Positions 12,973 through 19,259 of a stretch of DNA of 23,335 bases are shown here, piece after piece. The stretch is from a virus: positions 1-23,335 of the IMG/VR virus record IMGVR_UViG_3300025168_000699, one strand, 5' to 3'. Under the pieces are notes generated by a model. The model saw only the letters and a program-made list of their open reading frames with translations. It had not been told where the DNA came from and did no database searches. Numbering within the stretch: the first letter of the stretch is position 1; every line of letters begins with the position of its first letter. The translations under genes and the position numbers were made by a program.

Positions 12973-14599
12973 CATAGAGACAGATGGCTTTGACCCTTCT
13001 CATATCTGGTGCGTAGGCACAGAGGATATAGACACGGGAGAAAGCCACCTCTTCACAGAGGATCAACGGTTTCAATTTAAGGAGTATATGAAAGATGCCA
13101 CGGAAGTACTTGGATTTAATATTCTACAGTTTGATCTGCCTATTCTTACTAACCTGTGGGGCTATGGTGTACCTGTGGATCAGGTCACAGATGTTCTTAT
13201 TCTCTGCCAGCTAGAGCAACCGGGAAGGGAAGGTGGTAACTCTCTCAACGCATGGGGAGGAAGGCTTCGCTTTCCAAAGATGGACATGGACGTGGAAGAT
13301 TTCTACACAGGGTATACTGAGGACATGGGAACCTATTGCATGAACGATGTAAAGCTTACCACTAAACTGTACCATCACATAAGTTCTCTGATGTCTGGTA
13401 GATTTAGCAAGGACAGCATTCGTCTTGAGCATCAGGTCAAAGAGATTACTTCTAGGCAGGAGAGAGATGGCTTTCACATTGACGAGTTCACTGCCATGTC
13501 TCTCAGCGCAGAGTTCTCTGAGAAACTAACAGAGATCATTGATAGGATGCAGAAGATATTCCCACCCAAGGAAGTGCAGTTGAAGACCAAGGTAAAGTAC
13601 GTTCCCTTTAACCCCGGCTCTCGTAAGCAGATTGCGGAGCGTTTGATGGAACAGGGGTGGGAGCCAAAGAAGCACACTGATAAGGGTAATGTGGTGGTGG
13701 ACGAGACAACCTTATCAGCAATTGACATGGACGAGGCCAAGGTCTTGGCAGAATACCTGATGCTACAGAAGAGATCAGCGCAGGTTAAGTCATGGCTAGA
13801 GGCTATCAATCCCAAGACAGGGAGGGTGCACGGGAGAGTGCTGACACTCCAGACAATCACGGGGCGCATGGCTCACGCCTCTCCTAACATGGCACAGGTA
13901 CCAGCTGTGTACTCACCCTATGGAGAGGAGTGCAGGTCTTGCTGGACAGTACCCTCTGCTAAGAAAGTATTGGTGGGTATAGACGCTTCATCCATTGAAC
14001 TGAGGATGCTCTGCCATTACATGAAGGACGATGATTATACAACACAGGTTGTCTCTGGTGACATACACTCCTACAACCAGAAGCTGGCAGAGTTACCTTC
14101 GCGCTCCCAATCGAAAACATTTATTTACGCCCTTCTCTACGGGGCAGGTGCCGCCAAGATAGGTTCTATAATTGGGAAAGGTGCCAAGGAAGGACAGCAG
14201 ATAATGGACAGGTTCTTTCTAAATCTAAGTTCTTTTAAAACTCTGAAGACAAAGGTCAACAACGTGGCAGAGAGGGGTTGGATCATGGGCTTGGACAAGA
14301 GGACCCTACATATCAGATCAGTACACGCCTCTTTGAATACACTGTTACAGGGTAGCTCTGCCATACTTATGAAGAGAGCACTGGTGATCTTTGATAGTCT
14401 TATCAAGGAACAGGGACTGAACGCAATCTTTGTTGCCAATGTTCACGATGAATGGCAATTAGAGGTTGACAAAGACCATGCAGATATGGTAGGTAAGGCA
14501 GGAGTTGAGGCTATCAAGAGAGCAGGGGACTACTACAAACTACGATGCCCTCTTGACGGTGAGTACAAAATAGGTAACAACTGGGCAGAGACACACTGA
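12953..14599 (+). CDS. Family A DNA polymerase with 3'-5' exonuclease (548 aa)
   Basis: The replicative polymerase. Exonuclease motifs: Exo I D7-x-E9, Exo II N56-x4-D61, Exo III Y128-x3-D132. Polymerase motif A is D344-ASSIELR, motif B K388-TFIYALLYG, and motif C H498-D499-E500. Residue Y392 corresponds to T7 Tyr526 and E. coli Pol I Phe762. Tyr or Phe at this site is found in lytic phages, Leu often in temperate ones. The protein is about 155 residues shorter than T7 gp5. The distance between exonuclease end and motif A is about 85 residues less, suggesting absence of the thioredoxin-binding loop and so of host thioredoxin as processivity factor. It overlaps the helicase gene by 20 bases, with GAGG before the ATG. 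Confidence 0.95.
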   Translation: MKRISLDIETDGFDPSHIWCVGTEDIDTGESHLFTEDQRFQFKEYMKDATEVLGFNILQFDLPILTNLWGYGVPVDQVTDVLILCQLEQPGREGGNSLNAWGGRLRFPKMDMDVEDFYTGYTEDMGTYCMNDVKLTTKLYHHISSLMSGRFSKDSIRLEHQVKEITSRQERDGFHIDEFTAMSLSAEFSEKLTEIIDRMQKIFPPKEVQLKTKVKYVPFNPGSRKQIAERLMEQGWEPKKHTDKGNVVVDETTLSAIDMDEAKVLAEYLMLQKRSAQVKSWLEAINPKTGRVHGRVLTLQTITGRMAHASPNMAQVPAVYSPYGEECRSCWTVPSAKKVLVGIDASSIELRMLCHYMKDDDYTTQVVSGDIHSYNQKLAELPSRSQSKTFIYALLYGAGAAKIGSIIGKGAKEGQQIMDRFFLNLSSFKTLKTKVNNVAERGWIMGLDKRTLHIRSVHASLNTLLQGSSAILMKRALVIFDSLIKEQGLNAIFVANVHDEWQLEVDKDHADMVGKAGVEAIKRAGDYYKLRCPLDGEYKIGNNWAETH

Positions 14600-14611
14600 G
14601 AGGTACACGCA

Positions 14612-14911
14612 ATGGACATTTACTTACACACTGCCATATCTGTAGGGGCTATTCTTATAGCCTATGTTGTGGGCAACTTGTTCTCCATGTCAAAACATAT
14701 TTCCTACGGTGTAGAGCATACGCTTAATAAACTAGAGAAGGAAAACTGCATACTTATCACTTACAACAGAGATGGAGAAAAGAAAATCGTCAGTCACTTA
14801 GAATCTTTTAAAGAACTACATACAGAGATAGGTATACTAAAAGGAAATGTCTATGATCTGGAAAAACAATTGAACGCTTCTAGAAAAAAGACTGTTGACA
14901 AGTTAGTATAG
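14612..14911 (+). CDS. Small membrane-anchored coiled-coil protein (99 aa)
   Basis: One N-terminal membrane helix (about residues 6-26, ISVGAILIAYVVGNLF) is followed by a charged, probably cytoplasmic coiled coil. The positively charged region after the helix and the heptad-like leucines (LESFKELHTEIGILKG) fit that picture. No known family. It follows the polymerase by 12 bases and has GAGAGG before the ATG, so it is in the replication operon. A role in attaching the replisome to the membrane is a guess only. Another possibility is a lysis accessory protein. Confidence 0.65.
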   Translation: MDIYLHTAISVGAILIAYVVGNLFSMSKHISYGVEHTLNKLEKENCILITYNRDGEKKIVSHLESFKELHTEIGILKGNVYDLEKQLNASRKKTVDKLV

Positions 14912-14959
14912 ACCTGCTATATACACATCATCATCAACGTAACGAAAGGAATTAAATTC

Positions 14960-15547
14960 ATGGGTATCATTCAAGGCAAAGCATACTGGGCCAAGCTAGA
15001 CCCCAACAACCCTACTCAAATCTACAACACCACGGCCAACACTGATAAGCAGTGGACCATGGACGTGACACTGGACAAGGCAGCTGCAAAGATTCTTCAG
15101 CAGTTTGATATGTCAGCGTCTCTCCGGGATGGTTCACAGGAAGCTGTCAAGGCAGGGGTAGGCCGTAAGCTGAATGGTAAACCTACTCTCCTTTATCCCA
15201 AGGGCCACGAGTCTGATGACTTCTACTTCACCTTTAAGTGCAAGGCGTTTGACAAAAACCTTGAACCCAAACGTCCTCCTCAAGTGGTAGACGCTGACCG
15301 TAAAGATATCACTGGAACTCTTATAGGTAATGGTTCAATTGTCAACGTCAAGTTTAACGAATGGCTCAACCCTGCAACTGATAAGCATGTACTGTATCTC
15401 AACGGAGTGCAGGTGGTACACCTTGTACCTTATGATCGAGGTGACGGCTTTGAAGTTATTGAGGGCGGGTTCAAGGGAGAACCTATGATGACTTCAACTG
15501 TAACGGTTTCTGCTTATGAAGAAGACTTTGAATCGGTTAGTTTGTAG
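14960..15547 (+). CDS. Single-stranded DNA-binding protein, gp2.5-like (195 aa)
   Basis: Coats single-stranded DNA and coordinates polymerase and helicase in T7-type replication. The sequence follows the pattern of phage gp2.5/DUF2815-like proteins: an N-terminal beta-rich part (GIIQGKAYWAKLDPNN, QWTMDVTLDK), the segment PPQVVDADRKDI (about 105-116) followed by GNGSIVNVKF (122-131), then QVVHLVPYDRGDGFEVIEGG. The C-terminus EEDFESVSL is acidic but shorter than in T7. AAAGGA is found 11 bases before the ATG. Its location between the polymerase and the exonucleases agrees. The family assignment is by motif memory, so moderate to good confidence. Confidence 0.78.
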   Translation: MGIIQGKAYWAKLDPNNPTQIYNTTANTDKQWTMDVTLDKAAAKILQQFDMSASLRDGSQEAVKAGVGRKLNGKPTLLYPKGHESDDFYFTFKCKAFDKNLEPKRPPQVVDADRKDITGTLIGNGSIVNVKFNEWLNPATDKHVLYLNGVQVVHLVPYDRGDGFEVIEGGFKGEPMMTSTVTVSAYEEDFESVSL

Positions 15548-15563
15548 GAAAGGAGATTAGATA

Positions 15564-15767
15564 ATGAAAGCAACTGCACAAAGCCGAGTCCTCCGCGCAC
15601 TGAAGAAGCGTAACCGAGTGACTCGAAAGACAAGCATTGAACGTGGCTGGGCTGAGAACTTGACGGCGACTATCTCAGACCTGCGGGAGAAGGGGCATGA
15701 CATTATTCCCGTACACGTTCCAATGCTTGACGGTCCAGACTACACTCGTTATAAGCTGGTGGTCTGA
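15564..15767 (+). CDS. Small helix-turn-helix protein (67 aa)
   Basis: The product is a small winged-helix-like protein with the pattern VLRALKKRNRVTRKTS, then NLTATISDLREKGHDI (31-46), then YTRYKLVV at the end. This resembles the HTH_39-type domain found in phages, where the recognition part has (L/A)-x-RISDLR-KGHDI and ends with a (R/Y)-x-R-Y-x-L strand. It is basic. AAAGGAGA lies 9 bases upstream of the ATG. It may regulate nearby promoters, and is therefore a candidate binder of the operator-like repeats in this genome. This is inference. Confidence 0.65.
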   Translation: MKATAQSRVLRALKKRNRVTRKTSIERGWAENLTATISDLREKGHDIIPVHVPMLDGPDYTRYKLVV

Positions 15768-15770
15768 ACC

Positions 15771-16619
15771 ATGAACGGTGGCAAGATTAGTTCTCTTCTA
15801 CAAGACATAGAAGAAAGACTTGAAGACGGCGCGGCAGTGGACGAGGCTAATCTTGCTATCTTCCTAGAGGAGATGGAGGAGGTAATGGTAAGGTTCTTCT
15901 CCGAGGGTAGTAGCTACACTACCAAGGGGAGGATGAGACTTTCAGCAGTGGGTAGAGAGAACCGTAAACTATGGTACGAGTACAAGGGTTATGATAAACC
16001 TAAACTCAACACATCAACAAGACTAAGGTTCTGCTTTGGCCATGTGCTGGAGTCCTTCCTCCTCCTCCTTGTAAGAGAGGCGGGGCATAAAGTATCTGAC
16101 TGTCAGAAGAAGGTAACAGTGAACGGAGTAGATGGTCACATTGATTGCTTGATAGACGATGAGCTTGTCGATGTAAAGTCTGCTTCTCCTTACGGGTTCA
16201 AGAAATTTAAGGACGGTTCAATAACAAAAGGTGAGGACCCATTCGGTTACATGCACCAGTTAGGTGCTTATGCCACGGCTCTTGGGAAAGAGAAAGGACA
16301 CTTCTTATCTATCGATAAGAGCAGCGGAGAACTTAACTTACTAAGGGTGAACCTGTCAAAGGTGGACACGCCAACCCGTATAGATTTTCTAAAGGAAACG
16401 CTACCCCTTGACACGCCACCAGACAGGTGCTATGCAGAGATAGAGGACGCCTCCGGTAATAAGAAGTTGGCCAGTGGGTGCAGGTTCTGTGACTTTAAGG
16501 TGGAGTGCTGGAAAGATTCTAACAATGGAAGAGGTCTTAGGAAATATAAGTACGCCAGAGGACCAGAGTACTTCACCCATGTAGAGAAAGAGCCAAGAGT
16601 AGAGGAGGACTTCCTATGA
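15771..16619 (+). CDS. PD-(D/E)XK exonuclease, Cas4/RecB-like (282 aa)
   Basis: Motifs of the RecB/Cas4 nuclease family: E94 in GHVLESF, D125 in DGHIDCL (motif II), D134-V-K136 in LVDVKSAS (motif III), and Q163 in HQLGAY. The C-terminal C237-x2-C240-x5-C246, together with C88 or C220, could bind a 4Fe-4S cluster as in Cas4 and AddB. It is expected to degrade DNA in 5'-3' or similar direction and takes the place of T7 gp6 (host DNA degradation, primer removal, recombination). Start ATG at 15771, 3 bases after the HTH gene stop, with only a weak ribosome binding site. Its stop overlaps the next start (ATGA). It is not next to cas genes, so a CRISPR role is not supported. Confidence 0.85.
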   Translation: MNGGKISSLLQDIEERLEDGAAVDEANLAIFLEEMEEVMVRFFSEGSSYTTKGRMRLSAVGRENRKLWYEYKGYDKPKLNTSTRLRFCFGHVLESFLLLLVREAGHKVSDCQKKVTVNGVDGHIDCLIDDELVDVKSASPYGFKKFKDGSITKGEDPFGYMHQLGAYATALGKEKGHFLSIDKSSGELNLLRVNLSKVDTPTRIDFLKETLPLDTPPDRCYAEIEDASGNKKLASGCRFCDFKVECWKDSNNGRGLRKYKYARGPEYFTHVEKEPRVEEDFL

Positions 16620-17122
16620 GCCACGTGTTGAAGCTAACAGACGATGAACTGGCCTACTGTAGAGAGCTAGGAGTGAAGAGGCACATGGCAAAGCACCCAT
16701 CGTTCAGAGAGAAGAGTGTTGTACCTACAAAGCAACTGTACGCTGGTGAGTCCCATGTTCTAGGTATACTAGGTGAGTACGCCTACCATAAAGTTACTGG
16801 CTCTAAGCTAGATGAATGCATCTATCAGAGAGGAGATGCCGGTTATGATTTTGAAGAAGACGGGTCAAAGATAGAGGTGAAGGTCAGCACCTTTGGCCCC
16901 GTGGGTACAGAGTTAAAGATACCAAAGAAAGAATACGAGGAAAGAAAACCAGACCAGTATGTACTTGTTTACGTTAACAAGAACAATCTCAAAGATGTCA
17001 GTGTGCTTGGAAAGATTAGCAGAAAAACCTTTGACAAAAAGAAACGTGAGAAACAGTATGGTCCAAGGTACCCTGTTAATTATATTGTAGGCGCGGAGGA
17101 CCTCGATGCACTGGACGTTTAG
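16616..17122 (+). CDS. Second PD-(D/E)XK nuclease-like protein (168 aa)
   Basis: A fold of restriction-endonuclease type is suggested by E54 (LGEYAYH), D78 (AGYDFEEDG) and E87-V-K89 (KIEVKVSTF), then a strand DQYVLVYVN and further ISRKTF. These match the core of many small phage nucleases (G-E-x-A, then D, then (E/D)-V-K). It could replace T7 endonuclease I as a junction resolvase or be a repair nuclease. The precise role is unknown. The ATG lies inside the stop of the exonuclease gene (ATGA). Cysteines are few, so no Fe-S centre is seen. Confidence 0.7.
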   Translation: MSHVLKLTDDELAYCRELGVKRHMAKHPSFREKSVVPTKQLYAGESHVLGILGEYAYHKVTGSKLDECIYQRGDAGYDFEEDGSKIEVKVSTFGPVGTELKIPKKEYEERKPDQYVLVYVNKNNLKDVSVLGKISRKTFDKKKREKQYGPRYPVNYIVGAEDLDALDV

Positions 17123-17846
17123 AGATGACAAGACTAAGATACCACAGCCTGATGAGTACTTTGGTTTTGTTTATGTAATCAGTAACAAGCTCACCACCAA
17201 GCAGTACATTGGGTGTAAGCAGTACTGGCAGATGCGTAAAAAGAAGAAGCACAAGCCCTCCAATTGGCGTGTGTATACCTCGTCGTCTAAATACTTGAAC
17301 GAGGACATTGACAAGATAGGAAAGAGACGGTTCAAGTTTGAGATCATACAAGAATATAAAACAAAGAGGGGGCTACACTACTATGAACAATACTATCAGA
17401 TGAAGTACCATGTCCTCACCGCTGTTATCGAAGGGACAGATGAGCCAGCTTACTATAACAAGAACATAGGCGGGATCAGGTTTTATGTTCCTCTTGAAGT
17501 TTATGAAGACCCTGCGGTTATAAAGAAAAAAAGTGAAGCGTCCCTACGCAACTGGGCTAATCCTGAGTTCAGAAAGAGACTGAGTAAAAGCCAGTCTAAC
17601 GGTCCTTACAGAATTACCTTTGACACTGGTAGAGAAATTATCGTTGACAGTATGTCAGGGTGGGCAAAAAGTAACGGGTATGTTCATGGTAATCTCTCAC
17701 ATATGGCAAGGGGAAAACCTCAGGTTCAGAAAGATAAACATGGTAAACCTTATAAATTTAAAAGGGCTAAACACAAAGACATAGTAAAGGTAGAAAGACT
17801 GAGTGATGAAGAGGTAGAAAGACTGAGTGATGAAGAGAAGGAGTAG
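17106..17846 (+). CDS. GIY-YIG homing endonuclease with NUMOD-type DNA-binding region (246 aa)
   Basis: The N-terminal domain has the GIY-YIG signature as FVYVISNK (20-28) and KQYIGCKQ (32-39), with basic residues following and a catalytic Glu candidate in HYYEQYYQMK. In the middle, KKKSEASLRNWANPE (about 141-155), then RKRLSKSQ, fits the NUMOD3 DNA-contact motif, and IVDSMSGWAKSNGYVHGNLS (about 179-198) fits a NUMOD1-like helix-turn-helix. No intron is apparent, so it is free-standing and would spread by cutting phage genomes that lack it. A GGAGG site 6 bases before the ATG marks the start. The last codons contain a 24-base tandem duplication. Overlaps both neighbours (17 and 17 bases). Confidence 0.85.
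   Translation: MHWTFRDDKTKIPQPDEYFGFVYVISNKLTTKQYIGCKQYWQMRKKKKHKPSNWRVYTSSSKYLNEDIDKIGKRRFKFEIIQEYKTKRGLHYYEQYYQMKYHVLTAVIEGTDEPAYYNKNIGGIRFYVPLEVYEDPAVIKKKSEASLRNWANPEFRKRLSKSQSNGPYRITFDTGREIIVDSMSGWAKSNGYVHGNLSHMARGKPQVQKDKHGKPYKFKRAKHKDIVKVERLSDEEVERLSDEEKE
17790..17837 (+). repeat. Perfect 24-bp tandem duplication in the homing endonuclease tail
   Basis: Two exact copies (17790-17813 and 17814-17837) encode VERLSDEE twice at the C-terminus. The duplication is in frame and recent, since there is no difference between copies. It also covers the likely start of the next gene (ATG at 17830), moving a GTG/ATG start and ribosome binding site with it. Confidence 0.9.
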
Positions 17847-18180
17847 TGACGCTGTGCTCCAGACATTGGAGGAGGGAGTGCATGAGCACCATAGTCCAGA
17901 GAAAGTTATGTGGCTATGTGTCATTCTTCAGCAGCTTCTGGACGCCACCAAACCTGTCAAAGACTACGACAGTGCAGAGGTACAGTTGGTCAGGGATCAG
18001 GCAGAGGCGTGGATATTCTCTTCCATAGGTGTAACAGCGCAGGACAGAGATACAGTATGCTACCTTGCAGGGGTAGAGCCAGCAGCTTTCAAATCCTTTG
18101 CAAAGAAAGTTTTAAAAACTAAAGAAACAGTGTTCATAAGGAAGAGAATAAATGCTATCTTACATGAAGATTCTTATTAG
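17830..18180 (+). CDS. Hypothetical phage protein (116 aa)
   Basis: Starts within the end of the endonuclease gene. ATG at 17830 is chosen over the adjacent GTG at 17827. Real start uncertain, because the first residues (MKRRSSDAVLQ) are in the duplicated stretch. A central helical part VMWLCVILQQLLDATKP is followed by SAEVQLVRDQAEAWIFSSI and AQDRDTVCYLAGVEPAAFK. That last combination (D-R-(D/E)-x-VC-LAG-x-(D/E)-P) recalls a family of small phage proteins in alphaproteobacterial phages, function unknown. There are overlaps with both neighbouring genes (17 and 29 bases). Confidence 0.6.
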   Translation: MKRRSSDAVLQTLEEGVHEHHSPEKVMWLCVILQQLLDATKPVKDYDSAEVQLVRDQAEAWIFSSIGVTAQDRDTVCYLAGVEPAAFKSFAKKVLKTKETVFIRKRINAILHEDSY

Positions 18181-18667
18181 TTTTATCCTTGTTACTTATG
18201 CCACTAACGCCGCAGCACTGGCTGAGTTAGAGTTTAGAAGTAACCTAGACAAGCAACTCTTGTGCGTGGCAGAGGCAATTTACTTTGAGAGTAGAGGAGA
18301 GTCTTTCATTGGACAGCTTGCAGTGGGACAGGTTATTCTACAGCGGGTGAAGAGCAAAGCCTTTCCTGATGATGCCTGTTCTGTGGTGCACCAAGGCAGA
18401 CTACACAAAAGTGGAGCGCCTGTTAAACATAAGTGTGAGTTCAGCTACTGGTGTGATGGTAAGCCAGAAGAGGTGGGAGATGAGGGAGCCTACGGTGAAG
18501 CCATATCTGCCGCTCTCCTTGTATCAGAAGGTGTCAGAATTTTAAGTGTAAAAAGTGCTTTACATTACCATGCAATATATGTTAGACCTTACTGGGCAGA
18601 CAGTTACAAGAGGCTTGCTCAGATAGGCAGACACGTTTTCTATTCAAGGGAAAGGGTTAGTAAGTGA
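18152..18667 (+). CDS. SleB-type cell wall hydrolase (171 aa)
   Basis: Belongs to the Hydrolase_2 (SleB/CwlJ) family of peptidoglycan lytic enzymes. A Sec signal peptide is visible (about residues 1-23, KILISFILVTYATNAAALA) with an A-x-A type cleavage site, so it would act in the periplasm without a holin. The family core is LLCVAEAIYFESRGE (36-50, Glu catalytic candidate), then GQLAVGQVILQRV, CSVVHQ, and CEFSYWCDG. The ATG at 18152 has AAGGAAG upstream at good spacing. Location among replication and nucleotide genes, and not with the spanins, is odd. It could modify the cell wall during infection or entry, or contribute to lysis. It overlaps the preceding gene by 29 bases. Confidence 0.85.
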   Translation: MLSYMKILISFILVTYATNAAALAELEFRSNLDKQLLCVAEAIYFESRGESFIGQLAVGQVILQRVKSKAFPDDACSVVHQGRLHKSGAPVKHKCEFSYWCDGKPEEVGDEGAYGEAISAALLVSEGVRILSVKSALHYHAIYVRPYWADSYKRLAQIGRHVFYSRERVSK

Positions 18668-18897
18668 TGAGTGCAAAACAGGAGACAGCTATAGATAAAC
18701 AAGTGGGAGGCGACCACTATAAAAACTGTAAGATTCAACCAGTTGAGTACATTGAAAGTAATGGACTTGGTTTTCTCATGGGTAATGTAGTAAAATATGT
18801 GACACGCTACGCGGTGAAAAGTAATGTGCAGGACCTAGAAAAAGCCAAGCACTACATTGAACTTCAATTACAATTGAACGAGAAAGGAAAGCTATGA
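18667..18897 (+). CDS. DUF3310 protein (76 aa)
   Basis: A small protein widespread in phages. The family signature is clear: QVGGDHYKNCKIQPVEYI (14-31) then VVKYVTRY and DLEKAKHYIELQL. Members have sometimes been called nucleotide-kinase-like, but a function is not established. The ATG at 18667 overlaps the preceding stop. The GTG at 18664 is a less likely start. The next gene begins inside its stop (ATGA). Confidence 0.85.
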   Translation: MSAKQETAIDKQVGGDHYKNCKIQPVEYIESNGLGFLMGNVVKYVTRYAVKSNVQDLEKAKHYIELQLQLNEKGKL

Positions 18898-19085
18898 AAG
18901 ATTATCTAGCCAGTAAAAGTAATTCTAATATTCTTTGTCAAGTGCTTAGAAGAAAGTACGCTGAGATGGGGTTAGATGATGTAAAGGTATGGTCAGAACA
19001 TTTTGAACTAGGTGATGGTAAAGTAACGCTATGGTCTGTACGTTCTGACCTGACTACTAAACACCCAGAACTATTTCAATTTTAA
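18894..19085 (+). CDS. Small hypothetical protein (63 aa)
   Basis: The product begins MKDYLASKSNSNILCQVLRR and has a mixed composition with the strand-like segments KVWSEHFEL and KVTLWSVRSDL. No family recognised. It starts inside the stop of the DUF3310 gene, and the next ORF starts directly after its stop with no gap, so translation is probably coupled. Confidence 0.6.
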   Translation: MKDYLASKSNSNILCQVLRRKYAEMGLDDVKVWSEHFELGDGKVTLWSVRSDLTTKHPELFQF

Positions 19086-19259
19086 ATGTCTATACCTTTA
19101 CTTGAAGTCAGTGGCGATGATCTTATATTTGATGGTGAGAAACTTGCAGATATAAGTGCACTGGCAGATGAACATACGATTAAGAAATTTGAATACTGGT
19201 TAGAATTTGTAACAGATAAACTAGAAGAGGAACTTGCTGATGAATATGCCCCATCTTAA
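19086..19259 (+). CDS. Small acidic hypothetical protein (57 aa)
   Basis: A 57-codon ORF that begins with the ATG immediately after the preceding TAA. It starts MSIPLLEVSGDDLIFDGEKL and becomes strongly acidic (LEFVTDKLEEELADEYAPS). The last 20 bases overlap the start of the RNR gene. The ribosome binding site of the RNR gene lies inside this ORF, so translation of the two may be coupled. No family recognised. Confidence 0.6.
   Translation: MSIPLLEVSGDDLIFDGEKLADISALADEHTIKKFEYWLEFVTDKLEEELADEYAPS

Noticed and set aside
15771-16619. CRISPR-associated Cas4
   Set aside because: The nuclease has Cas4/RecB motifs, but no repeats, spacers or other cas genes are near. In phages such proteins are replication/recombination exonucleases.
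19234-19239. TTG start for the ribonucleotide reductase
   Set aside because: The ATG at 19240 has better spacing from AGAGG, and the TTG lies too close to it.
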